A stretch of DNA of 64,000 nucleotides from Superficieibacter sp. 1612_C1 (GTDB lineage Bacteria > Pseudomonadota > Gammaproteobacteria > Enterobacterales > Enterobacteriaceae): contig NZ_JADGMI010000004.1 of assembly GCF_015234305.1 (NCBI RefSeq), positions 434,001 to 498,000 of the forward strand, in the 5' to 3' direction. Shown here one piece after another: positions 27,476 to 37,569 of this stretch. Numbering within the stretch: the stretch's first letter is position 1; the number at the start of each line of letters is the position of its first letter. The translations under genes and the position numbers were made by a program. Below the pieces are notes generated by a model that saw nothing but the letters and a program-made list of their open reading frames with translations, was not told where the DNA came from and searched no databases.

Positions 27476-29461
27476 TCAGAAGTTATACGTCAGCCCCACC
27501 GTATAACGACGACCGTCGAGCACCGTATCATACGTGTCATAGTCAATCTGCTTATCCAGCACGTTATACACCCCGGCGGAGACCAGCAGGTTTTTATTGG
27601 CGTTGTAACGCAGACCAAGATCGATTTGCGTATAGGACGGCGTGCCCTGGGCCATTGACGTCCGGCTCAGGTACTCCGAGGTTTTGCCGCGCAGGTTCAG
27701 ACGGCTCCAGAAACCGACATCCTGCGTGGCCTGCCAGTCCAGGGTGGTGTTGAACATGTGTTTTGGCATTTTGTTCAGCGGCTGGCCGGAGAACTGACCG
27801 CTTTTCTGCTCGGACTCGGTATAGGTATAGTTCGCCGTCAGGTTAAGATCGCGCACGATTTCCCAGCCGAAGCTGGATTCCACGCCGCGCATATTTGCCT
27901 TATCGACGTTGACGCGATCGCTGACGAAGTCGTAGCTATGGTTGCCAATCGTACAGGCTGGATCGGCACTGCTGTTGCAGCGGCGAACTTCGGTGATCTT
28001 GTCTTTAAAATCGGTATTGAACAGGGTAATGCCCGCGTTGAGATTGTCGTTGTTATCCCACAGCAGCGCGATCTCTTCGCTCAGGCTTTTTTCTGGTTTG
28101 AGGTCCGGGTTGCCGACGATGATGCCGTCGAGCCGTCCGCCGCCGGTCACCTGGCCCCAGCTGGCCGAGGACTGACGCAGATCCGGTGCGCGATAGCCCG
28201 CAGAGACGCCGCCTTTCAGGGTCCACTGTTCAGCAAGATGCCAGACGCCATAGCCGCGCGGGGTCCAGTTAGTGCCGTAGTTTTCGTCCTTGTCCATGCG
28301 CAGGCCGCCGGTCAGGGTAAAGCTGTCGGTCATCGCCCACTCATCTTCGGTAAACAGCGCCCAGCTCCAGCGGGTCAGTTTATTCAGACCATCCGCCGCT
28401 TCCAGCTGGTTGCCGTTATCGTTCAGTTTTTCATAGCGATACTGCCCGCCCACCGTCAGGGTGTGATCGCCGAGGAAAATCTGGTTCTGGTTGTTAAAGG
28501 TGGTGTTGTACGACTTCATTTCACGACCGGGGTTGGTCGATTTTTCCTGCTGGAGATAACTGGTGGTGTTGAAGTCGTCGTAATAGCCGTTGTGGGTGAG
28601 CGCATAGGTCGTATGCTCATAGCGGCTGTTGCTCGGGCTGTTGGGCGTACAGGTGTTGCCGCGGCAGGTCTCCGCAGCCATCGACTTGCCCGGCGTGCTG
28701 TTACGATCCTGTAATTCACGCGCCACGTCGAGGTCAAAGTCGTTTTTCTCATCCGGGGTGAAATTCAGCGTCACGCCGCCGTTACGTAATTTCTGCTCGT
28801 TATAGCCGTTGACGATCTGGTCTTCGGCGCGGCGCGACAGCAGGCCGGTAATTTTTGCTCCCAGCAGGCCGTCGATAATCGGGCCAGAGGCATAGGCGTC
28901 GGTCTGGAATAAGTCGCCTGAATTATTATCTTCCTGGAACGTTGCGTCACCGTGCAGAGAACCGGTCCAGGCCTGCGTATTTGATACCTTTTTGGTAATG
29001 ATGTTAATTACGCCACCCATCGCATCGGAACCATATAACGATGACATCGGCCCGCGAATAACCTCAATACGTTCGATGGATTCCAGCGGCGGAAGCCAGC
29101 CTTGTTCGATACCGGAATTATCGCTGTTCGGGCGCGTACCGCGGGTGCTAATACGCTTACCGTTGACAAGGAATAAGGTGTACTGGGAAGCCATGCCGCG
29201 AATACTAATATCGCTGCTGCTGGCACCGCCAGTGACCACGACACCTGGAACATCTTTTAGCGCATCGGTAACGTCGCGATAGGCTTTATCTTCTATTTGG
29301 GCTTTGGAAATAACGGAAATAGATGCGGGCGCATTCTGGATTTTTTGTTCAAAGCCGGTGGCACTGACCACCATCGTATCCTGATCGGCGGAATAGACGC
29401 TGGCTGAGAACGTGGCGAGAGAGACCGCTGCGGCAAGTAAATTAACGCGAGATATTGTCAT
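27476..29461 (-). CDS. TonB-dependent outer-membrane receptor (siderophore type, CirA/FepA-like)
   Basis: A 661-residue outer-membrane receptor. Signal peptide (about 1-25, LLAAAVSLATFSASVYSA), TonB-box-like DTMVVSATG, plug domain with SIRGM and RIEVIRGPMSSLYGSDAMGGVINIIT, and a beta-barrel ending in aromatic Phe (GLTYNF). This resembles catecholate receptors such as CirA but is not E. coli CirA itself. ATG 29461 is six bases from AAGGA; the ATG two codons upstream abuts it. A Fur-like box and a CRP-like site lie upstream, fitting iron- and cAMP-controlled uptake. The ligand cannot be told; no siderophore synthesis genes are near. Confidence 0.9.
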   Translation of the reverse strand: MTISRVNLLAAAVSLATFSASVYSADQDTMVVSATGFEQKIQNAPASISVISKAQIEDKAYRDVTDALKDVPGVVVTGGASSSDISIRGMASQYTLFLVNGKRISTRGTRPNSDNSGIEQGWLPPLESIERIEVIRGPMSSLYGSDAMGGVINIITKKVSNTQAWTGSLHGDATFQEDNNSGDLFQTDAYASGPIIDGLLGAKITGLLSRRAEDQIVNGYNEQKLRNGGVTLNFTPDEKNDFDLDVARELQDRNSTPGKSMAAETCRGNTCTPNSPSNSRYEHTTYALTHNGYYDDFNTTSYLQQEKSTNPGREMKSYNTTFNNQNQIFLGDHTLTVGGQYRYEKLNDNGNQLEAADGLNKLTRWSWALFTEDEWAMTDSFTLTGGLRMDKDENYGTNWTPRGYGVWHLAEQWTLKGGVSAGYRAPDLRQSSASWGQVTGGGRLDGIIVGNPDLKPEKSLSEEIALLWDNNDNLNAGITLFNTDFKDKITEVRRCNSSADPACTIGNHSYDFVSDRVNVDKANMRGVESSFGWEIVRDLNLTANYTYTESEQKSGQFSGQPLNKMPKHMFNTTLDWQATQDVGFWSRLNLRGKTSEYLSRTSMAQGTPSYTQIDLGLRYNANKNLLVSAGVYNVLDKQIDYDTYDTVLDGRRYTVGLTYNF

Positions 29462-29588
29462 TTTCATTCCTTAGAATAAAAAGCACTGGCAAAAGAGCGT
29501 GCTGTAAAAAAGTACAAAATTTTTATAAAAAGCATTTATGTAGAGCGAAACGGCGCGATTTTAGGCAACAAAGATGAGAATGTAAACA

Positions 29589-29607
29589 TTAATGAGAATT
29601 GTTAGCG
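29589..29607. promoter_or_regulatory. Fur-box-like site upstream of the TonB receptor
   Basis: TTAATGAGAATTGTTAGCG resembles the Fur consensus GATAATGATAATCATTATC, with AATGAGAAT as the better half. It is about 130 bases before the receptor start. Confidence 0.6.
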
Positions 29608-29614
29608 TTTGTAA

Positions 29615-29630
29615 CGTGATCCAGATCACT
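29615..29630. promoter_or_regulatory. CRP-like site upstream of the TonB receptor
   Basis: CGTGATCCAGATCACT has the GTGA-N6-TCAC core of CRP. It is seven bases from the Fur-like box, as in the E. coli cirA control region where Fur and CRP act together. The rest of the 393-base gap (29468-29860) is AT-rich and holds the divergent promoters. Confidence 0.6.
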
Positions 29631-29860
29631 CTTTTCCCGGGCGCGCAAATAACCACTTATTTTAACGGGGTTATTATTTGGTAACGGTTCATCGCGTAGC
29701 ATTATTTAAGGGGAAATCATCTTTTACGCGCGTTTTAATAGGGTGATGCGCCCTATCTTCTTTATTTCCTTAAAAGCAGTCATCCTTCAATTCCCGTGCT
29801 TTCTCAAATTTAAAGTAAACTGATAATAATCCACTCGTTATTTGCCCCTGTGAGGCCGGT

Positions 29861-31639
29861 TTGCGCATCGCAACGATTACTAATTTCGCCTACATCGCCA
29901 CCGTCGTGTTGACGCTCGCCTCCGGCGTGGCGTTGTTTATGGCCTCCAGTGCGGACAAGGCGGAGCGAGCCGCCGTGAAGCAAAGCCGGGATTTTGATGC
30001 GGCAACGGAACAACTGGAGAAAGATGCATTTGCGCAAACCGATCTTGCCCGCTTATCGGTCATCAAAAAAGCGCCGGAAAATATTCAGGCCTGGAAGGCC
30101 GGAATGGCACAGGAGTCCCGGCTGGAGCAGCATGTAGCGAAGTTGAATGACATAGGCGCTTCCGCGGAAGAACTTATATTGCTGCGCGACGGTATTTCTC
30201 TGCTAAAAACGCTGGAAGACGAACAACAAGAGGCGATCACCGCACTTGAACAAGGACGAAATACGGAAGCTGTTGAACTGTTATTTGGCGAGAATTATGA
30301 ACAGCAATTATCGCAGGTCGAGTACCGGTTTACCCATTTTGAGAGCCTGATTACTCAGCGAACCGAAGCGACGATTGCCGAAGCAACCCACCTTTCACAG
30401 CGTCTGCGTACCCTGTCAGAAATCATGGTCGCGCTGACTGCGCTGCTGTTTCTGTTCGTGCTGGGATTTATTATCAAGCACCGGATTTTACGCCCGGTAG
30501 TGACCCTGAGCGATGTGGTTAACCGGCTGGCAACACAGGATTATGCCGTGGAAGCCCCCCTCTATGCGCAGGTCGATGAGATTGGCGATATGGCGCAGGC
30601 GATACGCATCTTTCGGGAAAATGGCATGGTCCGGCAACAACTGGAGCAGGAGCGCGATGCCGACTGGGTGACACGCAACTTACTCGCGCGGATGACGCAG
30701 CGCCTTCAGGGATGCGAATCTCACCGCAGCATCATCAAAGTTGTCAGCCTCTTCGCGCCGAAAATCGTGCCGGAGATGGGCGGACGGCTCTATATTCTCG
30801 ATCCGCAAAACAATACCATGAAATGCATGGCCAGCTGGCTGTCACCGGCGGGAGAAGATACCCCTTTTCAGCCAGAGTGTTGTTGGGCGCTCAAGCGCGG
30901 ACAGTTGCATAGTCCGTCCAGAGACAGTGTGGATATGCCCTGTGAACATTACCCGCCGCAGATAGCGACAAAAGCGATTTGCGTGCCGCTGATCGCGCAG
31001 AATAAAACCATCGGACTGCTGACCTTTGATAATCATATCAATGAGAAAGCGCCGCCGTATATCTACCTTGAACTGATGGCCGAGACGCTCTCGCTGGCGC
31101 TGGTGAACCAGAAACTGCGCGATACGCTGACCGAAAAAGCGATGTACGATCCGCTGACCGGCCTGCGTAATCGTCATAATCTGGAAGAGTTGCTGCGCGG
31201 CCTGATCGAACGCGCCGAGACCAAAAAAAGCTGCGTTAGCTGCCTGATGATCGATATTGATTATTTCAAAAAACTCAATGATACCTGGGGCCACGGCGCG
31301 GGCGATAAAGTGCTGCGGGAAACCGGGCGCATGATCAGCGAACTGCTGGATGAAGCCAGCGTGGCGTTTCGTTACGGTGGAGAAGAGTTTTTAATTCTGC
31401 TGCCGGATATCGACGAGGCGCAGGCCAAAAGCATCGCCGGGCAGATCCTGCATAATGTTGGTCAGCACCGGATGTTGTATGAACTTCACGATGTCGGGCC
31501 GATCTCGGTGTCTATCGGGCTGGCAACCTGGCCGACGCACGCCCGCGAAAGTAATCTGGTCAGGGCGGCGGATCTCGCCCTGTATCTGGCAAAAGAGCGC
31601 GGCAGAAATCAGATTGTGGTCGCCAAAAAAGCGTCTTAA
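29861..31639 (+). CDS. Membrane diguanylate cyclase (HAMP-GAF-GGDEF)
   Basis: A 592-residue c-di-GMP synthase. TM1 about 9-29, a helical periplasmic domain about 30-185, TM2 about 188-206, HAMP about 207-262, GAF about 285-425, GGDEF about 440-590. The active site RYGGEEF (Gly506-Phe510) is intact, with NDTWGHGAGD and DIDYFK also conserved. No RxxD inhibitory site precedes it, so product feedback may be absent. The TTG start at 29861 is supported by TGAGG five bases upstream, but other starts are possible. Its TAA overlaps the stop of the convergent BLUF-EAL gene. Confidence 0.88.
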   Translation: MRIATITNFAYIATVVLTLASGVALFMASSADKAERAAVKQSRDFDAATEQLEKDAFAQTDLARLSVIKKAPENIQAWKAGMAQESRLEQHVAKLNDIGASAEELILLRDGISLLKTLEDEQQEAITALEQGRNTEAVELLFGENYEQQLSQVEYRFTHFESLITQRTEATIAEATHLSQRLRTLSEIMVALTALLFLFVLGFIIKHRILRPVVTLSDVVNRLATQDYAVEAPLYAQVDEIGDMAQAIRIFRENGMVRQQLEQERDADWVTRNLLARMTQRLQGCESHRSIIKVVSLFAPKIVPEMGGRLYILDPQNNTMKCMASWLSPAGEDTPFQPECCWALKRGQLHSPSRDSVDMPCEHYPPQIATKAICVPLIAQNKTIGLLTFDNHINEKAPPYIYLELMAETLSLALVNQKLRDTLTEKAMYDPLTGLRNRHNLEELLRGLIERAETKKSCVSCLMIDIDYFKKLNDTWGHGAGDKVLRETGRMISELLDEASVAFRYGGEEFLILLPDIDEAQAKSIAGQILHNVGQHRMLYELHDVGPISVSIGLATWPTHARESNLVRAADLALYLAKERGRNQIVVAKKAS

Positions 31640-32850
31640 AGCTTAAAGGTTGGCCAGTGAATATCATTGACGCCGTTCAACAGCGGGCGGGCGAACAGGA
31701 ATCCCTGGAAGCGCCGGATGCCCGCAGATTCCAGCCAGCACCACTCTTCCAGCCGCTCAATGCCTTCAGCAACAATAGTAATTTCCAGCTCGGAGCAGCA
31801 CTTAATAATCGAATTCACGATCGCCTGCTTGGGGCCACTGAGGTGAATGTTGCTGACGATCTCGCGGTCGATTTTGATTTTATCGGGCTGGAATTTGGTC
31901 AGCAGCGAAAGGCCCGCATAGCCGGAACCGAAATCATCGATCGCCAGACCAATGCCGGCGGCACGCAGTTTTTTTATCGCGTGAGTAAATTCCCGGACTC
32001 CTGAAATCACTTCGTTCTCGGTCACTTCCACAACCACCTGCTCCGGGCTAAGCCTGTACTCCGCGATTTTTTCCAGCAAAAACTCGACCGCGCCAGGCAC
32101 ATACACCAGCGACATCGGTAGCAGATTAATGGCGATCTTGTGGTTGCCAATGCCGATCTTCTCGGCCAGTGCAAACGCGTAAGCTTTGGTTTGCAGATCG
32201 ACTTCGTAGATTTGATCGTCGGGGATCGCTGAAAAGAAGTGTTCCGGACTGCCGCCATTATTGCTGCGCACCAGCGCTTCCAGCGAACTGATCGTACGCC
32301 CCAGCGGCTCGACAATCGGCTGAAGCGCGAACTGACACATCTGCCCCGGCCACAGCTGCGGCGATGGCGGCTGAAACGGTGCTTTTTTCGGTTCCATTAC
32401 CCAGCGGTTCGGGTCAAAACGTACTTCGGCTTGCGGTCTGTGCTCGGTAGTCGCAAATCTTTCAATAAATTTGAACACCCTGTCGTCCGCAGCAAGGTAG
32501 CTTTCCAGTTTCCCGTAGCGTAAAACGGAATCCAGAATGACTTGCGGTGACTCCAGTCGCAGGTCGAACAGTACCATTCCTACAGTGGCAAAGCGCCGCC
32601 GGGGAGCGTAATCCCGCATCAGCTCTACCACGTTTTGATGTCGGATATCCTGACTAATTTTAGAAAACAGCGCATCAAGCGTCTCTTCCGGGCCTTCCAG
32701 CACCTGTAAAAAGTGCGCACCGTCAAACAGCAGCATGCCCGTGACGTCAACCGCCGCGTTGCTCCGTTTCGCTTTCTCGACCAGCACATCAAGAGGAAAC
32801 GTCTCGCAGGATAAATTTAACTGGCTTCGGTAGATGAGCGTCGTAAGCAC
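31636..32850 (-). CDS. Blue-light-sensing BLUF-EAL c-di-GMP phosphodiesterase (BlrP1-like)
   Basis: A 404-residue cytoplasmic protein. N-terminal BLUF flavin domain (about 1-95) with the photocycle residues Tyr7, Asn31 and Gln49 (FLQVLEG); C-terminal EAL domain (about 165-404). E. coli BluF (YcgF, 403 residues) has a degenerate EAL domain, but here SLEALVR, VTENEV, AIDDFGSGYAGL, DKIKIDREIV and VAEGIE keep the metal and catalytic residues, as in active Klebsiella BlrP1. I therefore expect light-stimulated c-di-GMP hydrolysis. It faces the diguanylate cyclase at 29861, sharing a TTAA at the stops. Confidence 0.9.
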   Translation of the reverse strand: MLTTLIYRSQLNLSCETFPLDVLVEKAKRSNAAVDVTGMLLFDGAHFLQVLEGPEETLDALFSKISQDIRHQNVVELMRDYAPRRRFATVGMVLFDLRLESPQVILDSVLRYGKLESYLAADDRVFKFIERFATTEHRPQAEVRFDPNRWVMEPKKAPFQPPSPQLWPGQMCQFALQPIVEPLGRTISSLEALVRSNNGGSPEHFFSAIPDDQIYEVDLQTKAYAFALAEKIGIGNHKIAINLLPMSLVYVPGAVEFLLEKIAEYRLSPEQVVVEVTENEVISGVREFTHAIKKLRAAGIGLAIDDFGSGYAGLSLLTKFQPDKIKIDREIVSNIHLSGPKQAIVNSIIKCCSELEITIVAEGIERLEEWCWLESAGIRRFQGFLFARPLLNGVNDIHWPTFKL

Positions 32851-33138
32851 CGTGAAGCGTCCCTGAGTAGTGTTAAAAGGTCATATAACATATTTAACAC
32901 ACAGCCAGAGATGTCACACGATGAATACGCGTTTTCTGCGGATTCAGGCATGGGGGGCACAAGATCCAGCGAATATTTGCGAGGCATCTTCCTGAATTCA
33001 GGTTCGGGCGTTGAACGCTACTCCAGGCAGCCCATAATCACTGCTAGTAACAGGACGGCGAGATAAAAGAGGTACAGCATGCAGGGCAACACGATTATAA
33101 TAAACGAATCGAACGATTCAATCGAAAGGGCCAACCTT

Positions 33139-33396
33139 ATGCATAGGCTTACCGCTAACGAAGCGAAAACCCAGTTTGGCGATCTACTGCTTAAAGCGCA
33201 GCGTGAGCCCGTTCAAATTAGCCGGAACGGTAAGCCCGTTGCGGTAATGATTTCTATTGAAGACTATGAACACATGGAAGCGCTAAAACGTCAGCTTTTA
33301 CAGGAGAAGCTTCACCGCGCCCAACAGGATATTGCAGCCGGTAATACCGTTGATGGAGACGCTTTCTTCGCTCACCTCAGGGATCTTTCTAAGTAA
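33139..33396 (+). CDS. Phd/YefM-family antitoxin
   Basis: An 85-residue antitoxin. LTANEAKTQFGDLLLKAQREPVQISRNGKPVAVMISIEDYEHME in pieces is the standard Phd/YefM DNA-binding half; the C-terminus (about 50-85) should wrap the toxin. I choose ATG 33139 (MHRLTANEA), which has GAAAGG upstream and the family start, and not the 20-codon longer frame. It precedes a ParE/RelE-like toxin by 10 bases and should autorepress the pair. Confidence 0.9.
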   Translation: MHRLTANEAKTQFGDLLLKAQREPVQISRNGKPVAVMISIEDYEHMEALKRQLLQEKLHRAQQDIAAGNTVDGDAFFAHLRDLSK

Positions 33397-33406
33397 GGAA
33401 TCATGC

Positions 33407-33709
33407 GTGGGTTACAGGATCACACGAGAAGCGCAACGCGATCTCAACGGCATAGTGAGCTACACCATCGCCCACTGGGGTAAGCAAAAATCGCAGGAGT
33501 ACCTCACCCGCCTCCAGCATGTTTTATCGCAACTGGCAGAAATGCCAGAAATGGGGCAGAACCGCTTTAGTGAAATGGGGGAGCGTATCTACAGTTTTCC
33601 CTGCGTCAGCCATATGATCTATTACCTCCATTCCGACGCGGATATTGTTGTACTGGCAGTTCTGCATCAGAGCCAGACGCCTGCTCATCATCTGACAACA
33701 CGGCGATAG
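33407..33709 (+). CDS. ParE/RelE-superfamily toxin
   Basis: A 100-residue toxin using a GTG start at 33407 (MGYRITREAQRDL), with AAGGA seven bases upstream. Core segments ITREAQRDLNGIVSYTIAHWG, SQLAEMPEMGQNR and IYYLHSDADIVVLAVLH match ParE-type gyrase poisons, in contrast to the RelE ribosome-dependent RNases; I favour ParE because the Glu-Met-Gly...Arg segment matches that branch. Paired with a Phd/YefM antitoxin, a common mixed combination. Confidence 0.85.
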   Translation: MGYRITREAQRDLNGIVSYTIAHWGKQKSQEYLTRLQHVLSQLAEMPEMGQNRFSEMGERIYSFPCVSHMIYYLHSDADIVVLAVLHQSQTPAHHLTTRR

Positions 33710-33942
33710 AGCCGGGCCAGTTTTTCGGGCCGGTCTCAGCCGTTAAATTCACTAAACCCAAAAAGCATGGCGCAAACAGCAAAACATCTCCCCGTCTGGC
33801 AAACTAAGATAAATACGGTCCGGACATTCATTCATGAATATCCTTCATCACCTCTTGTGGTTTTTAACGGCTTATCCCCTCGCCTGAAGGCCCTTATCCT
33901 TAACGTCTCAGGTATTCGCGTCCCTTGAAAGCAGGAGTTACT

Positions 33943-34998
33943 ATGACGGTTACTATCCTCGGCTACGCCGCGCAGTCAGCAAAAGCGCCGCTGGCCCCTT
34001 TTCATTTTGAACGTCGCGATCGTCGTGAAGATGACGTGGTTATTGATATTCTCTACTGCGGCGTTTGCCATTCCGATCTCCACCAGGCGCGTGACGACTG
34101 GGGTTTCAGCCAATACCCGGTCGTTCCGGGTCATGAGATTGTCGGGCGTGTGGCCTCGGTGGGCGACAAGGTGACAAAATTCAAACCCGGCGATTTGGTC
34201 GGCGTTGGCTGTATGGTCGATTCCTGTCGCGAGTGTTCCCCCTGTCAGTCCGGGCTGGAACAATATTGCGAAGCGGGCTGCACGCAGACATATAACGGCA
34301 TCGATCCCCACGACCATCGCCCTACCTACGGCGGCTATTCCCGCTCCATTACCTGCACCCAGGATTTCGTGTTACGCATCCCGGAAAGCCTTGATGTGAA
34401 AGCGGTCGCGCCGCTGCTCTGCGCCGGGATCACTACCTGGTCGCCGCTGATCCGCTGGGGCGTGACCAAAGGCAGTAAAGTGGCGGTAACAGGGCTGGGC
34501 GGGCTGGGGCATATGGCACTGAAACTGGCGCACGCGCTGGGCGCGGAGGTCACGCTGTTTACTCGCTCGCCGGGTAAAGAAGCCGACGCGCGGCGTCTGG
34601 GGGCGCATCATGTAGTGCTCTCTACCGACGCGCAGCAGATGGACGCGGTAAAAGGCCAGTTCGATTTAATCATCGACACCGTACCCTACGCGCATGATAT
34701 CAATCCCTATATGCCAACACTGACCCTCGACGGCACGCTGGTGTTCGTTGGTTTGCTGGGCGATGTTGACCCGACGCTCAATACGCTACCGTTGATTATG
34801 GGACGCCGCTCCGTCTCCGGCTCCTGCATTGGCGGGATTGAAGAAACCCAGCAGATGCTGGATTTTTGCGGCGAGCACAATATTACGTCAGACATTGAAG
34901 TTATCCGCATGGATGAAATTAATGAGGCCTATGACCGGTTGTTGAAAAGTGATGTGAAATATCGCTTTGTGATCGACATGGCGACGCTGCAAGCGTAA
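33943..34998 (+). CDS. Zinc-dependent NADP alcohol/aldehyde dehydrogenase (YahK-like)
   Basis: A 351-residue medium-chain dehydrogenase close to E. coli YahK (349), a broad aldehyde reductase. Catalytic zinc ligands CGVCHSD and GHE, the structural-zinc cysteines in DSCRECSPCQSGLEQYC, and the Rossmann GLGGLGH are all present. ATG 33943 follows CAGGAGTTACT. Not in the E. coli yahK context. It converges on a LysR gene four bases after its stop. Confidence 0.92.
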   Translation: MTVTILGYAAQSAKAPLAPFHFERRDRREDDVVIDILYCGVCHSDLHQARDDWGFSQYPVVPGHEIVGRVASVGDKVTKFKPGDLVGVGCMVDSCRECSPCQSGLEQYCEAGCTQTYNGIDPHDHRPTYGGYSRSITCTQDFVLRIPESLDVKAVAPLLCAGITTWSPLIRWGVTKGSKVAVTGLGGLGHMALKLAHALGAEVTLFTRSPGKEADARRLGAHHVVLSTDAQQMDAVKGQFDLIIDTVPYAHDINPYMPTLTLDGTLVFVGLLGDVDPTLNTLPLIMGRRSVSGSCIGGIEETQQMLDFCGEHNITSDIEVIRMDEINEAYDRLLKSDVKYRFVIDMATLQA

Positions 34999-35002
34999 TC
35001 CG

Positions 35003-36010
<1,008 letters not shown>

Positions 36011-36041
36011 TTAAAGCACGAGTTTAATGCAGGAGAAACAC

Positions 36042-36437
36042 ATGAAAATTATTCGTAGCGGATCTATCGCCTCAGCACCGGGGCCAGAGGCATATTTTAG
36101 CGGACGCGTGCGTATTGATGCGCCGTTTAGCGCCGATGCGCCCGCTCGCGTTGGTGGCGCGACGGTGACCTTTGAGCCAGGCGCGCGCACCGCGTGGCAT
36201 ACCCATCCGCTGGGCCAGACGCTGATTGTGACGCAGGGCAAAGGCTGGATCCAGTGTGAGGGCGAGGCGATTCAGGAGATGCATCAGGGCGATATCGTCT
36301 GGATACCAGAAGGGGTGAAACACTGGCACGGCGCGACGCCGGAGAATGCGATGACGCATATCGCCATTGCCGAAGCGATAGACGGTAGCCCGGTCACGTG
36401 GATGGAGAAAGTCACCGACGAGCAGTATCGGCGGTAA
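36042..36437 (+). CDS. Single-domain cupin protein
   Basis: A 131-residue cupin. Motif 1 ([20 protein letters not shown]) and motif 2 ([16 protein letters not shown]) carry the His/Glu-Gln metal ligands. Similar small cupins include the hydroxynitrile lyase-like group and quercetinase-like proteins, so activity cannot be set. ATG 36042 follows CAGGAGAAACAC. Divergent from the LysR gene. Confidence 0.85.
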   Translation: MKIIRSGSIASAPGPEAYFSGRVRIDAPFSADAPARVGGATVTFEPGARTAWHTHPLGQTLIVTQGKGWIQCEGEAIQEMHQGDIVWIPEGVKHWHGATPENAMTHIAIAEAIDGSPVTWMEKVTDEQYRR

Positions 36438-36477
36438 GTGTGGCCGGTGGAAAGCGTGCGGCATCGGCGTGCTGGCC

Positions 36478-36586
36478 TGCCGGGCGGCGCTGCGCTTGCG
36501 CGGCCTACGGGTACTTAGCCGCCGTGGTACGACTGCGCTCACGCGGCCTGTGGACCGTAGGCCCGGTAAGCGAAGCGCCACCGGGC
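36478..36586. repeat. REP/BIME element
   Basis: Several GC-rich dyads, ending in GCCCGGTAAGCG..CGCCACCGGGC (36561-36586), the same core as near 373, 48957 and 59843. It lies between convergent cupin and AraC genes. Confidence 0.8.
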
Positions 36587-36600
36587 AGGTTGGTACGGTA

Positions 36601-37554
36601 CTACGCCTGACCGCGAAAGGTTTTACGCCACTCGCCAGGGCTGACGCCAAAGTAGCGTTTAAACTGCTGGCGGAAAGTCACCGCCGACTGAAAACCAACG
36701 TGTTCCGCCACCCGCTCAACGGACAGATCGCCGCTCTCCAGCAGCAACTGGCTGCGGCGTAAACGTTCTGCACCGATCCACCCGGCGACCGTCTGCCCGG
36801 TGGCTTTCATAAAATGCCGCGTCAGCGTGCGTCGGCTCATAGACGCGAGCGCCGCCAGAGCGTCAAGATCGTAAGGCTGGCTCAGGTTATCCCGAAGGTG
36901 CTCAATCAACGCATTGATGCGTACATCCTGGGTCGTTTGCGGTACAGAGTGCTCGATAAACTGCGCCTGCCCGCCGTCGCGGTGCGGCGGCACTATCATC
37001 CGCCGGGCGATTTGATTCGCCGTCGCGCTGCCGAAACGCTGGCGAATAATATACAGGCAGCAATCCAGCGCCGCCGCCGTGCCCGCAGAGGTGATCAGCC
37101 GGTCATCATCGCGATAAAGCGCGTTGATATCTAATTGCGCCTGCGGAAAAAGCCGCTGAAAATCCTGCTCATACTCCCAGTGGGTCGCCGCATGCCGACC
37201 GTCCAGCAGCCCGGCATAGCCAAGAACAAAGGCACCGAGGCACAGTCCCACCACCTGCGCGCCGTTACGGCGCGCCGCCGCCAGGCTATCCAGAAGCGCC
37301 TGCGGCGGACGCTCGTTGACGCTATGCCAGAACGGTACGATCACAATGTCGGCCTGGGCAATGGCGTCAAAGCCGTGCGTTGCCGCCACTGAGAACCCCG
37401 AAGCCGAGTTCACCGTGCCCGGCGTTTGCGCACATATCTTCAGGTTGAACAGTTTGCGGGTGGCAATGCTATCGCCAAAAAGAATGCACGGTACGGAAAG
37501 GTGAAACGGGCTGAAATTCGGCGTAACGACAAGGGCGACAGTCAGTGCAGACAT
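36601..37554 (-). CDS. GlxA/FtrA-type AraC regulator with GATase-like domain
   Basis: A 317-residue regulator: N-terminal DJ-1/PfpI-like (class I glutamine amidotransferase-like) domain about 1-175 with a nucleophile-elbow-like GLCLGAFVLGYAG, and C-terminal AraC HTH pair about 210-315 (YDLDALAALASMSRRTLTRHF; LSVERVAEHVGFQSAVTFRQQF). ATG 37554 is seven bases from GGAG and preferred to the ATG at 37557. It is 15 bases downstream of the metallo-beta-lactamase-fold gene and probably co-transcribed. Ligand unknown. Confidence 0.9.
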   Translation of the reverse strand: MSALTVALVVTPNFSPFHLSVPCILFGDSIATRKLFNLKICAQTPGTVNSASGFSVAATHGFDAIAQADIVIVPFWHSVNERPPQALLDSLAAARRNGAQVVGLCLGAFVLGYAGLLDGRHAATHWEYEQDFQRLFPQAQLDINALYRDDDRLITSAGTAAALDCCLYIIRQRFGSATANQIARRMIVPPHRDGGQAQFIEHSVPQTTQDVRINALIEHLRDNLSQPYDLDALAALASMSRRTLTRHFMKATGQTVAGWIGAERLRRSQLLLESGDLSVERVAEHVGFQSAVTFRQQFKRYFGVSPGEWRKTFRGQA

Positions 37555-37569
37555 CATCAAACTCCGGCA

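Noticed and set aside
27758-28714. A 318-codon + strand open frame opposite the TonB receptor
   Set aside because: No ribosome-binding site or recognisable domain; the opposite strand is a full receptor.
29861-31639. RxxD inhibitory site in the diguanylate cyclase
   Set aside because: The residues five positions before GGEEF do not contain RxxD, so feedback inhibition was not called.
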